The translations under genes were made by a program, and so were the position numbers. DNA of 55,495 nucleotides. It comes from Prolixibacteraceae bacterium (lineage in GTDB: Bacteria > Bacteroidota > Bacteroidia > Bacteroidales > Prolixibacteraceae). The stretch spans positions 1 to 55,495 of the forward strand of contig JALOCD010000012.1 of NCBI GenBank assembly GCA_023228025.1, read 5' to 3'. Positions 32,429-42,300 of this stretch are shown here, piece after piece. Every line of letters begins with the position of its first letter. Within the stretch, counting starts at the first letter, position 1. Below the pieces are notes generated by a model that ran no database searches, was not told where the DNA came from, and saw only the letters and a program-made list of their open reading frames with translations.

Positions 32429-34870
32429 TTATTTATTTTTATTCGAAAGTGCATCTCTTATTTTCTTCCAGATAGAAGGTTTTTCCTCTTCCTTTTTAGG
32501 CTCTGTTTTTTCTTTCGCAGCCTTCGCCTCTTTCGCCTGATCAACACTTTTCTCTTTCAGCTCTTCCTGTTTTCTCTTCTCGCTTTTGAAGAGGTCCCAG
32601 AAGCTTTTTTTACCCTCTTTGATCTCATCCGCAAAATGGGGGGTGTCCAACAGTGCTAAATTTTCTGAGGATGGGGCAGTAAACGGTATTTGCGCAATGC
32701 CGGCGAAAGACGGATCACTGTAATAACTTCTAAAAAATCCCCCAACGATGGGAAGTGCCATGTAGGCCCCCTGTCCATGGGCCAACGACTTAAAGTGGAC
32801 CGTTGGATCCTCCGCTCCGACCCAGCATCCGGTCACCAGTGAAGAGGTGTACCCCATGAACCAGCCATCGGCAAAGTTCTGGGTGGTCCCGGTTTTTCCG
32901 GCAAAGGAGCCCGGAATATTGAATTTTGACCGGATGGCAACTCCTGTCCCTTCCCGTGCAACGGCCTCGAGGTAATGGTTCATGATTCTGGCATTTTCCG
33001 GATCCATGATCTGTTGCGGTACAAAGTCGGAGGTGAATTTTTGCAACACCATTCCCTTGTTGTCCTCGATACGCACCAGGTAATTGGGCTCGACGGTCAA
33101 ACCTTCGCTGGCAAAACAGCAATAGGCCTTCACCATCTGTATCAGCGGGACATCTACTGCTCCAAGGGCGATCGATGGGAAATGTGGAATATCTGCATCA
33201 ATGCCCATCTTGTGGGCCAATTGAACAGTTTCGGCAATTCCAGTTTCCAGAAGGACCTGCACCGAAACGGTATTGACCGATTTGCACAAAGCCCCTTCCA
33301 AAGAATAGTAGCCGCCATATTCATTGTCGGCATTGCCGGGCGTCCAATCCTGGTAATCGCTGTAACTAATTTGCTGATTGGCATAATACTTATCGGGTGG
33401 AATTCCATTCTCAAGCGCAGCAGCATAGACAAAAGGCTTAAAAGCCGAGCCTACCTGACGGGCAGAGGTAACATGATCGTACTGGAAAAACCTGAAATCG
33501 TTGCCGCCAATCCAGGCTTTTATCCTGCCATTTTTCGGATCCATGGCAACGAAACCACAATGCAGCAGTTTTAAAGAGGCCTTCACCGAATCCATCGGAC
33601 TGATTCTGACAGATTGGTCACCATCCCACGAAAACAACTTAATATTTGCTGGGGTCTTAAAAATCAGGGCTATCTCCTTGTCACTTTTACCCGATTCGAT
33701 CAATCTTTTGTACCGGACCGACCTTTTCATTCCACGGTTCACAATATCACTGTTCTTTCCCCATGGTGCTTCACCTTTCCACTCTTTATCAAAGGTATTC
33801 TGTTGCTCCTTCATCTGGGTTTTCATCGCATTTTCGGCATACTTCTGCATCCTGAAATCGATGGTGGTATATATTTTGAGACCATCTGTGTACAGGTTGT
33901 AAGGTGTTCCATCCTCCTTGTTGTTTTCAGAACACCATTTTTCGAGCTGTGGCCGGAGCATCTCCCTGAAGTAAGGTGCAGGGCCGGTGTTGTATACCAA
34001 ATAGTTGTACTTCACCCCAAGTGGTTGCTGGCAAAATTTGTTTGCCTCAGCTTCAGAGATATGATTGTATTTTTGCATCTGCCTGATCACCGTATTTCTT
34101 CGCTGGAGCGATCTTTCCGGAAACAACCTGGGGTTATAGGCATTGTTGGCTTTCAACAAACCTACAAGTGTTGCCGCCTGTGGAATCGTCAATTTGGAAG
34201 GGATGGTACTAAAATATCTTTCGGCGGCCGTCCCGATTCCAAAAGTATTTTCCCCGAAAGGTACCGTGTTGAGATAAAGGGTAAGAATTTCGTTTTTTGA
34301 GTATAATTTCTCCAACCGGTAGGCAACAATGGATTCACGTATTTTGCTAACGGGCAGAGTAAGGGGACCCCAGTTGTCTCGTCCGAAAATATTTTTGGCA
34401 ATCTGCTGTGATAGGGTAGAACCACCTCCCGAGCTGTGGTTAGCCATGAATATAGTCTTGATAAAGACTCTTGCAACGGCCCATTCGTCTATCCCCCTGT
34501 GTTCGTAAAAACGTGCATCTTCAGTAGATACAAGGGCATTGATGACATTTGGCGAAATATTTTTGAAACTTACGCTGCTACGGTTTTCAACATAATACCT
34601 GCCGAGCACTTTGCCATCCTGTGAATAAACTTCTGTGCCAACAGGCTCCTTGATTTTTATCAATGTCTCAGCATCAGGAAGTTCGCCGAAGGTCCCGATG
34701 TAGACCAATACAAAGAGAACCGACATCATGAACAATCCAAAGAGAGCGATTTTGAGCGTCCAAAGTAGTGCGAATTTCCATACCGACTGGTTTCCTTTTC
34801 GTTTGAAAACATCAAGTATAGATTTCTTCTTTCTACCAGTAGAAGGTTTATGTGGTTTTACTGCCGCCAT
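32429..34870 (-). CDS. Penicillin-binding protein 1A (bifunctional)
   Basis: An 813-aa class A PBP. It has a basic N-terminus, one membrane anchor (about residues 34-60), the GT51 glycosyltransferase domain with EDARFYEHRGID and GGSTLSQQIAKN, and a transpeptidase domain with the SxxK motif in GSAFKPF, a SVN motif (CKSVNTVSV), and KTGTTQNFADGWF. The C-terminal ~60 residues are Lys/Glu-rich and low-complexity. It polymerises and cross-links peptidoglycan. The transcript appears to end in the heptad hairpin. Confidence 0.95.
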   Translation of the reverse strand: MAAVKPHKPSTGRKKKSILDVFKRKGNQSVWKFALLWTLKIALFGLFMMSVLFVLVYIGTFGELPDAETLIKIKEPVGTEVYSQDGKVLGRYYVENRSSVSFKNISPNVINALVSTEDARFYEHRGIDEWAVARVFIKTIFMANHSSGGGSTLSQQIAKNIFGRDNWGPLTLPVSKIRESIVAYRLEKLYSKNEILTLYLNTVPFGENTFGIGTAAERYFSTIPSKLTIPQAATLVGLLKANNAYNPRLFPERSLQRRNTVIRQMQKYNHISEAEANKFCQQPLGVKYNYLVYNTGPAPYFREMLRPQLEKWCSENNKEDGTPYNLYTDGLKIYTTIDFRMQKYAENAMKTQMKEQQNTFDKEWKGEAPWGKNSDIVNRGMKRSVRYKRLIESGKSDKEIALIFKTPANIKLFSWDGDQSVRISPMDSVKASLKLLHCGFVAMDPKNGRIKAWIGGNDFRFFQYDHVTSARQVGSAFKPFVYAAALENGIPPDKYYANQQISYSDYQDWTPGNADNEYGGYYSLEGALCKSVNTVSVQVLLETGIAETVQLAHKMGIDADIPHFPSIALGAVDVPLIQMVKAYCCFASEGLTVEPNYLVRIEDNKGMVLQKFTSDFVPQQIMDPENARIMNHYLEAVAREGTGVAIRSKFNIPGSFAGKTGTTQNFADGWFMGYTSSLVTGCWVGAEDPTVHFKSLAHGQGAYMALPIVGGFFRSYYSDPSFAGIAQIPFTAPSSENLALLDTPHFADEIKEGKKSFWDLFKSEKRKQEELKEKSVDQAKEAKAAKEKTEPKKEEEKPSIWKKIRDALSNKNK

Positions 34871-34904
34871 GTTTAAAAAATCAATAAATTAACATCCAAG
34901 AAGA

Positions 34905-36005
34905 TTAAACGTTAAATCTGAAATGCATGATGTCTCCATCTTGCACGACATACTCTTTCCCTTCAATGGCAATTTTGCCGCGGTCGCGGCAAGCCGCCTC
35001 CGATTCAAGTGTCACATAATCATTGTATTTAATTACTTCGGCCCGAATAAACCCTTTTTCAAAATCACTGTGAATGATCCCTGCTGCTTTCGGCGCTTTG
35101 ATGCCTCTCACAAAAGTCCAGGCACGGCTTTCATCGGCTCCGGTTGTGAAATAGGTCTGCAATTTCAGCAGATGGTAAGCAGCATGAATAAGTTTGTTGA
35201 CTCCCGGCTCATCCAGACCCAGGTCTTCCAGAAAAAGCTGTTTTTCCTCATAACTCTCCAATTCGGCGATATCTGCTTCGGTAGCTGCCGCAATGACCAG
35301 GATTTCAGCATTTTCATCTTTAACGCTTTCCCTAAAAGCATCGGTCATTGAATTTCCTTTGGCAGCTGAAGCTTCATCCACATTGCACACATAAACGACA
35401 GGCTTGCGTGTAAGCAGAAAAAAATCGTGGATCAACTCCTCCTCATCTTCCGTTAAAACCAATGTACGGGCTGATTTTCCTGTTACAAGGACATCTTTTA
35501 ACCTTTCTGCAATGGCCACAGTTTTTTGGGCAAAACGGTCACCACCGACTTTTGCCTGCTTCTGCAATTTGGCAATACGGTTCTCGACTGTTTCGAGATC
35601 TTTCAGTTGCAATTCAATGTCGATCACCTCTTTGTCACGAATGGGATTGATCGAGCCATCCACATGAATAATGTTGTCGTTTTCGAAACACCTGATCACA
35701 TGGATAATGGCATCTACCTCACGGATGTTAGCCAGAAACTGGTTTCCAAGGCCTTCTCCTTTGCTTGCCCCTTTGACGAGTCCGGCAATGTCGACAATCT
35801 CTATGGTAGTAGGAATCACTTTCTTTGGATTATCGATCTCGGCAAGCCTGATCAATCGTTTATCGGGCACAGTAATGACACCCAAGTTGGGTTCTATCGT
35901 GCAAAAAGGAAAATTCGCTGATTGGGCCTTCGCATTCGAAAGGCAATTGAAAAGGGTCGATTTGCCAACGTTTGGCAGACCCACGATACCACATCTTAAA
36001 GCCAT
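34905..36005 (-). CDS. ychF: Redox-responsive ATPase YchF/OLA1
   Basis: A 366-aa Obg-family protein that prefers ATP and binds ribosomes. It has G1 GLPNVGKST (8-16), G3 DIAGLVKGASKGEGLGN, and the non-canonical NVDE in place of NKxD that gives ATP preference. The C-terminus is a TGS domain (DGDIMHFRFNV). Single gene; the next gene downstream is PBP1A with a 34-nt gap. Confidence 0.96.
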   Translation of the reverse strand: MALRCGIVGLPNVGKSTLFNCLSNAKAQSANFPFCTIEPNLGVITVPDKRLIRLAEIDNPKKVIPTTIEIVDIAGLVKGASKGEGLGNQFLANIREVDAIIHVIRCFENDNIIHVDGSINPIRDKEVIDIELQLKDLETVENRIAKLQKQAKVGGDRFAQKTVAIAERLKDVLVTGKSARTLVLTEDEEELIHDFFLLTRKPVVYVCNVDEASAAKGNSMTDAFRESVKDENAEILVIAAATEADIAELESYEEKQLFLEDLGLDEPGVNKLIHAAYHLLKLQTYFTTGADESRAWTFVRGIKAPKAAGIIHSDFEKGFIRAEVIKYNDYVTLESEAACRDRGKIAIEGKEYVVQDGDIMHFRFNV

Positions 36006-36091
36006 CTTTAAACTTTACTTACTATTTTGGGACAAAGGTACTATTTTAAACTTTGAGTCGTTAACTTTGTCCAACAGGAAAGCTTCAAAAC

Positions 36092-36175
36092 AAGTTTAAA
36101 GGGTTTGCCCTTCGACTTCGCTCAGGGACCGGTAACATTTCAAACAATTTAAACGTTTCAAACATTTCAAACTTT
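36092..36175. repeat. Second copy of the 24-bp dispersed repeat with TTTCAAAC units
   Basis: GTTTGCCCTTCGACTTCGCT... at 36103-36126 repeats 25544-25567 exactly and is followed by CATTTCAAAC, AATTTAAAC, GTTTCAAAC and CATTTCAAAC. It lies between divergent ychF and the sigma-factor gene. Confidence 0.7.
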
Positions 36176-36203
36176 TTTTGTATTTATCTGGGGTCGATGT
36201 GAG

Positions 36204-36749
36204 ATGATTGATAAGGACAAGGAATTAATTTCTGATCTAAAAAATGAGGGAAAGAGGGAAATGGCTTTCCAGTTACTGGTAAAAACTTACCAGCAGCGAC
36301 TCTATTGGCATATTCGGAAAATTGTTGTCAGTCATGATGATGCAGACGACCTTCTTCAAAATGTATTTATCAAAGTTTGGAAAAACATCGACAATTTCAG
36401 GGAGGACTCCTCACTCTTTACCTGGTTGTTTCGTATTGCTACAAATGAATCTTTGAGTTTCCTTCAGCAAAAAAAGAGGCGAAATATATTTTCAATTGAC
36501 GGAGTTTCTGATTATCTTGTAGAAACTTTTGAATCGGGGGCTCACTTTGAGGGTGAAGAGCTTCAAAAACGTTTGCATCTGGCTGTTTTACAGCTTCCTG
36601 AAAAGCAACGACTGGTTTTTAACATGAAATATTACGAGGAGATGAAATACGAGGAGATGGCCGAAGTCCTGAAAACTTCAGTAGGCGCCCTGAAAGCATC
36701 TTATCACCATGCCGTAAAGAAAATTGAAGCACAGTTTGAAGGCGAATAG
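36204..36749 (+). CDS. ECF-family RNA polymerase sigma factor
   Basis: A 181-aa sigma-70 of the extracytoplasmic-function group. Region 2 is DADDLLQNVFIKVWKNIDNF (exactly the core-binding/-10 helix), followed by WLFRIATN. Region 4 is LPEKQRLVFNMKYYEEM, then KTSVGALKASYHHAVKKIE (helix-turn-helix). It heads a three-gene run with a single-pass membrane protein (candidate anti-sigma) and a Spy-like periplasmic protein, suggesting an envelope-stress circuit. Confidence 0.93.
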   Translation: MIDKDKELISDLKNEGKREMAFQLLVKTYQQRLYWHIRKIVVSHDDADDLLQNVFIKVWKNIDNFREDSSLFTWLFRIATNESLSFLQQKKRRNIFSIDGVSDYLVETFESGAHFEGEELQKRLHLAVLQLPEKQRLVFNMKYYEEMKYEEMAEVLKTSVGALKASYHHAVKKIEAQFEGE

Positions 36750-36804
36750 TGACGTTTTGATTAAACCTTTTGAGGATTGATGAGTCATAGTAACGATATT
36801 GATT

Positions 36805-37266
36805 ATGAAAGACAAAAGCGAACATATTGAAAAGGAACCACGGTTTCCAAAAATAGAAATTGGTTATTCCGTTCCGGAAGGTTATTTTGAAACATTTGGT
36901 GAAAGGCTGAAACTTAGAATGGACGTTGAAAGCCGGGTCAAGCCTTCCAAAAGCCTGCTTGTTTACCTGAGGCCCGCACTTGGAGTAGCTGCTGGCCTGG
37001 CTATTTTCCTTACCTTGTATCTCCATCCTTTTGGTAGTCAAAATCAGTCAATCCTGGTTGGTTTGCAAAGCACAGGTGATCTTTCTGCTGTTGATCAAAC
37101 AGATGCAATGGTCAGTACTTACACCTCACTTGCCTCAGATGTCCAATTCTTTTCCTCCCTTTCTTATATGGATGAATTCGATGCCTCCAAGATTTCCAAA
37201 GATGGACTGGCTGAATATCTAGTAATTAATTGTTCTGATTTTGAAATTCTTAATGCCAATAAATAA
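36805..37266 (+). CDS. Single-pass membrane protein, candidate anti-sigma factor
   Basis: A 153-aa protein with a ~55-residue soluble N-terminal part, one transmembrane helix (LGVAAGLAIFLTLYL) and a ~75-residue extracytoplasmic tail. Start 36805 (MKDKSEHIEKEP) is preferred over a TTG at 36799. No zinc-binding HxxxCxxC motif is visible, so it is not a standard ZAS anti-sigma. The position right after an ECF sigma gene and before a Spy-like gene supports a regulator role, but that is context only. Confidence 0.6.
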   Translation: MKDKSEHIEKEPRFPKIEIGYSVPEGYFETFGERLKLRMDVESRVKPSKSLLVYLRPALGVAAGLAIFLTLYLHPFGSQNQSILVGLQSTGDLSAVDQTDAMVSTYTSLASDVQFFSSLSYMDEFDASKISKDGLAEYLVINCSDFEILNANK

Positions 37267-37267
37267 C

Positions 37268-37717
37268 ATGAGAACTACATTAATTGCCACAATGATTCTC
37301 TTCTGTTCCGTGCAACTTATGGCGCAGAGACACATGGATCCAAAGATGATTGAGGCGATCAAAATCAAGAAAGTAGCCTTTATCACAGAACAGGTAGGAC
37401 TTACATCTAAGGAAGGCCAAATGTTTTGGCCGGTTTACAATGAACTGGAAAAAGCACGGCTCGATTTGATGGACCGCAAAAGGGACCTTGAAGAATCGAC
37501 CGAAGACAAGTCGGTAAAAAATGAGGATGCCTACAGGAAACTTGCAGGCGAAATGGTTGGTGTGCACATGAAAGAGGCGAAGCTAATTGAAGAGTACAAT
37601 ACAAAATTTCTCTCCATTTTGCCAGCCGAGAAGGTGGTAAAGCTCTATCGGTCAGAGCGTAAGTTTAGGTCATACCTGATGCAGGAGATGAGAAATAAGG
37701 ACAATTCCACGAAGTAA
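37268..37717 (+). CDS. Secreted helical Spy/CpxP-like protein
   Basis: A 149-aa predicted periplasmic protein with a signal peptide (MRTTLIATMILFCSVQLMAQ) and an otherwise mostly helical, highly charged body (RLDLMDRKRDLEES, AGEMVGVHMKEAKL). The pattern of long charged helices after a signal resembles Spy/CpxP-type stress chaperones, although the LTxxQ motifs are not exact. Start 37268 is 1 nt after the previous stop, so the three genes are one operon. A perfect hairpin terminator follows. Confidence 0.6.
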   Translation: MRTTLIATMILFCSVQLMAQRHMDPKMIEAIKIKKVAFITEQVGLTSKEGQMFWPVYNELEKARLDLMDRKRDLEESTEDKSVKNEDAYRKLAGEMVGVHMKEAKLIEEYNTKFLSILPAEKVVKLYRSERKFRSYLMQEMRNKDNSTK

Positions 37718-37719
37718 AA

Positions 37720-37862
37720 AGGATAAAGGATAAAGTAAAAAGGATAAAGTGGGATTTGAGCTGAATCAAACCTTAGCTCCCCTGCCAAAAGTAAAAGACG
37801 CTGCAAATCAACCTTGCAGCGTCTTTTACTTTATCCTTTTGACTTTATCCTTTATCCTTTAG
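37720..37862. repeat. GGATAAA/TTTATCC heptad repeats in inverted arrangement
   Basis: AAAGGATAAAGGATAAAG units at 37720-37750 face TTTATCC units at 37829-37862, with the terminator hairpin between. Both convergent genes run into them: the hisS C-terminal KKDKG codons are read from the repeat. Confidence 0.75.
37791..37829. terminator. Bidirectional terminator between the sigma operon and hisS
   Basis: A perfect 16-bp stem (GTAAAAGACGCTGCAA with its reverse complement) around a 7-nt ATCAACC loop. It is T-rich on both strands and serves both convergent transcripts. Confidence 0.85.
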
Positions 37863-37865
37863 GAA

Positions 37866-39239
37866 CTATCCTTTATCCTTTTTTAAGAAATCAACAAGCA
37901 AGTTCGCTTCAATTGAGGTTTGTTCCCCACTTTCCATATTTTTCACTGTGACCTCATTACTGGCAATCTCAGATTCTCCGGCCAGCACGACGTATTTGAC
38001 ACCTTTTTTGTTCGCATAGTTCATCTGCTTTTTCATCTTCTCTTCGGACGGATAGATTTCGGATGCAATTCCAGCACTCCGTACTTGCTCAAGCAAGGGC
38101 AGGCAATAGTTTTCTTCCGCTTTTCCGAAATTAACAAAGAGTACTTTGGTAGAGATGGTTTGGTCTTTGGGAAAAAGATTCAACTGTTCCATTACGTCAT
38201 AGATCCGGTCTGCTCCAAATGAGATACCGACTCCCGAGATATCAGGCAATCCAAAAATACCTGTAAGGTCATCGTATCTTCCTCCTCCGGTAATGGAACC
38301 TATCTGAACATCATTGGCTTTCACTTCGAATATGGCGCCGGTGTAATAATTCAGACCTCTGGCCAATGTGAGATCCAGCTCGACCGAGGTAGCAACATTC
38401 CCGGTTTTCAAATAGCCAAAGATAGTCCTTAACTCTTTCACACCTTTCGTCCCAGTTTCAGACGTACCGATCACCTGTTCGATCTTGTCCAGTTTCTCTT
38501 CATTGTTGCCCGACAATTTGAGAATCGGTTGGAGTTTTTTAATGGCTGATTCTGAAACACCTTTTTCGGCCAATTCTTCATTGACCTTTTCCAACCCTAT
38601 TTTTTCAAGCTTGTCGATCGCTATGGTTATGTCAATGATCCTTTCTGCTTCGCCAATGGTCTCCGCTATGCCGGCAAGTACTTTTCTGTTATTGATTTTA
38701 ACTGTGACGTTAATGCCCAGTCGGGTAAAAATCCTGTCGACAATCTGAATCAATTCATATTCATTGAGCAGGGAGTTTGAACCGATGATATCGACATCGC
38801 ACTGATAGAATTCGCGGTATCGTCCCTTTTGGGGCCGATCCGCGCGCCATACCGGCTGAATCTGGTACCGGCGAAAGGGGAAATTAATTTCATTTTGGTA
38901 TTGAACCACGTAACGGGCAAATGGCACGGTCAGATCGTACCGTAGTCCTTTTTCGGCTATTTGAAAGGTTGTTTTAAGACTATTTTTAGCAGAAAGATCA
39001 TGATCGTTTGCCTTCGCAAGAAAATCACCCGAATTGAGTATTTTGAACAACAGCTTATCTCCCTCCTCTCCATATTTTCCGGTAAGCGTGGAGAGATTTT
39101 CCATGGCCGGCGTCTCTATCTGCTGAAATCCGTAGAGTTTAAAAACATTTTTAACAGTATCGAAAATATAGTTTCTTCGGGCCATTTCAAGCGGTGAAAA
39201 ATCGCGCGTGCCTTTGGGAATTGAGGGTTTTTGGGCCAT
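37866..39239 (-). CDS. hisS: Histidyl-tRNA synthetase
   Basis: A 457-aa class II synthetase. Motif 1 region IPKGTRDFSPLEMARR at the start, motif 2 RPQKGRYREFYQCDVDIIG, histidine-specific ARGLNYYTGAIFEV, and motif 3 GGGRYDDLTGIFG. The C-terminal anticodon-binding domain follows (VLFVNFGKAEE). Its extreme C-terminus KKDKG is encoded by the intergenic heptad repeat, so the tail may vary between strains. Confidence 0.96.
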   Translation of the reverse strand: MAQKPSIPKGTRDFSPLEMARRNYIFDTVKNVFKLYGFQQIETPAMENLSTLTGKYGEEGDKLLFKILNSGDFLAKANDHDLSAKNSLKTTFQIAEKGLRYDLTVPFARYVVQYQNEINFPFRRYQIQPVWRADRPQKGRYREFYQCDVDIIGSNSLLNEYELIQIVDRIFTRLGINVTVKINNRKVLAGIAETIGEAERIIDITIAIDKLEKIGLEKVNEELAEKGVSESAIKKLQPILKLSGNNEEKLDKIEQVIGTSETGTKGVKELRTIFGYLKTGNVATSVELDLTLARGLNYYTGAIFEVKANDVQIGSITGGGRYDDLTGIFGLPDISGVGISFGADRIYDVMEQLNLFPKDQTISTKVLFVNFGKAEENYCLPLLEQVRSAGIASEIYPSEEKMKKQMNYANKKGVKYVVLAGESEIASNEVTVKNMESGEQTSIEANLLVDFLKKDKG

Positions 39240-39262
39240 GTTGCATTACTTTGTTGGAGCGG

Positions 39263-39270
39263 CAAATTTA
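39263..39270 (-). promoter_or_regulatory. Bacteroidota -7 box for hisS
   Basis: TAAATTTG on the minus strand, 24 nt before the hisS ATG, matching TAnnTTTG. Confidence 0.45.
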
Positions 39271-39282
39271 GTGATAATATAT

Positions 39283-39345
39283 AAAAGAAAGTTCCCAAAG
39301 TTTCAGTTACGAGCTAAATTTACACGTAACCTAAACTTTGGGAAC
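39283..39345 (-). terminator. Long hairpin terminator after the TonB receptor gene
   Basis: 21-nt arms (39291-39311 and 39325-39345, GTTCCCAAAGTTT...) pair with 2 mismatches around a 13-nt loop, then TTTCTTTT on the minus strand. Confidence 0.75.
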
Positions 39346-39367
39346 ATTTAGAAAACTTAACAGCAGT

Positions 39368-42300
39368 TTAGTTGAATATGTAACGAATTCCCAATTGCAT
39401 GGAATAAGTTGAACTATAACCAACGTTATCGCGATAGGTATTTTGAAGCATCTGGTTGCTGTTGTATGGATTAAGTCTGAAGGTAGGTTTGACAGTACCA
39501 CCCGAAACTACACTGGCATTGTTCATCGGAATCAGGATGTTATTTTGGTTGTAGAAATCTGCAATTCCCCAATTTTTGTTGATCAGGTTGCCAACATTCA
39601 GAACATCAAGACTTACCTGGATGGTATTGCGTTTTCCACCAACTTTCACAAAAATTTCATGCATAATTTTTGCATCAAATTGGTTTCTCCATGGAATCAA
39701 TGAACCATTGCGTTCGGCATATTTTCCTACACGGGTACGAAGGTATTTATCCTGATCGATATAGTTGAAGAATGCAGTGCTCTGTGCGGCGGCTGTCCAT
39801 AAAACATTCGCTCCGGATGCATCCTTAACTGTTTGATCGACAAACGTAATTTCAGAGGCATTTTTAGGAACATAAATCAGGTTGTTTGAACCGGCGCCGT
39901 CGCGGACGATGTTGCTTGAATAAACATAAGAGAAACGTCCCTGTGAGCCACCTTCATAAATAACGGACAAAGTGGTAGCCATCGATTTAAGATATTCAAT
40001 TTTGTAGGAAGCAGAGGCAATAACCCTGTCAGGAACAACATAACTTGCATAGCTAAGTTCCTCGCTGTTGGCGCCATTTACATTGGCATTGCCATTCCAT
40101 GCTGATGCGGCCTGGTCACCACTGCCATCTACCAAATTTCTGGCATCGCTGCGGGTATAGGCAATCATACCGGTAAATCCGTTGGCAAATGCTTTTTCAA
40201 GTTTGGCTGTCAATGAGTAGTAATAACCTTTGTTCCTGTTTTCAAGTACGATCGGCGACATCCCATTGCTGGCTACTGCGTTTCCGGTTGTGATGGTCTT
40301 ACCATCAGTGCTCAGGGTTTGATAGTAGGCATTCCCCCTGGTGGTTGAGGTAGTAACCGGATAAATCAACCGGTTATCCGGATATCCTGCGATGTTCAAA
40401 GGAGCTCCGGGTTTGAGGCCACGGTTGACAAAAAAGGCAGTGTTGATGTCTTTGTTGTAGATACCTTCGAGACTTCCCTTCAATCCAAATGGAAGTTTGG
40501 CATCCATGGCAAGGCTGCTCTTCCAGGATTGAGGCATCTTGAAATCCTTGGATATGATGGTAAATGTACTTGGAGCGATCTTACCGACTGCTGGCTGGGT
40601 AGTAGGATAGTATGCATTCATTTCGGGTTTGAACGGTCCGGGTACGTTAGCTTGTCCGACATAAGTCATGGTCGTTTGTACCATCCCTGCATCTCCAACC
40701 TGGCTGACTACCCATACAAAAGGAACGCGTCCGGTAAAAATACCTGTTCCTCCCCTGAGTACCAATGAGCGGTCTTCTTTGATGTTGTAGTTGAATCCAA
40801 TACGCGGTGATAACATCACTTTGGATTGTGGCAGTGTGGCGGTACTGTACTTATTATCGCCAAAAGTAAGGTTTTCAATCATCGGATGCGCTGCGGCCGG
40901 TTGAGAGAAGGTAGGAAGGTCAGCACGCAATCCGGCAACCACTTTCAATTTTGAATTTACTGTAATCTCATCCTGAATGTAGGCCGAATATTGTCCAAAT
41001 TTAAAACTTGGGAAAGCTTGTGCATATCCAGGGGTGTTGGAGAAAGTAATACCAAAATCAGCTGGTTTGGCCCCGCTGGTAAAATCAGTCCAGGAGTTGA
41101 AAACATAGAAACTGGTTCCAAAACGCATGAAACCATTCTTTGTCTCATTCGCTTCATATTGAAGACCGGCTGTAAAACTATTTTTGCCCTTAGACCAGGA
41201 AATGTCATCGGTAATGGTTGTAGTTTTTACCTGGCGCAGGTTTCCATAGGAGAAAAGCTCAGTACCGAAGGAAACATAAGGTTTTCCACCACTCAGGATA
41301 TCAACAAACGGGAAGATTTTGCCGTCTGTACTACGTGGCTCATCCTGGAATGAATTGGTATAACGTAAAGTATTCAGATATTTGCCGTTACCCAGTGTTG
41401 AGTTTAACTCGGCAGACAAAGAACTGAAATTTGTTTCGGTATAATATCCTGAATTTTTATACCACATGGCATCCATGGATTGCCGGTTTCCAGTATAAAT
41501 AGAGGAAAATGGTGAAGTTGATGTACTAGGGTAACTTGGAGATTTTGCCTTTGTCTGACTATAACGTATGTTGAATTTGTGGTTTCTGCTAATGTTCCAG
41601 TCTACACGAGCCAACATTTTGGAAGCAGGGCTTTCGTTGGAATATCCCTGATAAGGACCAGTCTCATACCCATAAGTGTCGAGAAGATATTTACTGATCA
41701 TGTCCATATCTGACTGGGTAGGACGGGCAACGGTAACTCCATCTGCAGGAGCGGCTGTGGTGGCAGCAACCCTGGGTGGGCCTGGAAGTGTATTTTTTTC
41801 TGATTCGTAATTCACAAAGAAGAAAAGTTTATTCTTGATGATTGGTCCGCCTAAACGGAAACCATACATTTTGAATTCTGATGGATTTTTCGTGAAAGGG
41901 GTGGCATCACCAACTTTATTGCCTTTGTATTTTTCACTAGCCATGAATGTGTAAGCTGAGCCAGTGAATTCATTACTTCCGGAGCGGGTTACCGCGTTGA
42001 CTGAAGCGCCGATAAACCCGCTTTGTCTGACATCAAAAGGAGTGATGTTGACAGAAATCTGGTCGATGGCATCCAGTGAAATTGGTGAGCCTCCTGCCGG
42101 AAGGTTTGTTCCGATACCAAAAGCATTGTTGAATTGAGCCCCGTCTACCGTGATGTAGTTTTGACGGTAGTTTCCACCACCAATCGTCATACCACTTGAT
42201 TGCGGAGTGAGGCGAGTTACATCATTGATTGACCTGTTGACCGAAGGCATCATGGTGATCTGACGTGTTGTAACGTTCATGGAGGCTCCATTTTTCTCTG

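Noticed and set aside
33614..34300. 228-codon plus-strand frame
   Set aside because: Antisense to the PBP1A gene, with no recognisable domain.
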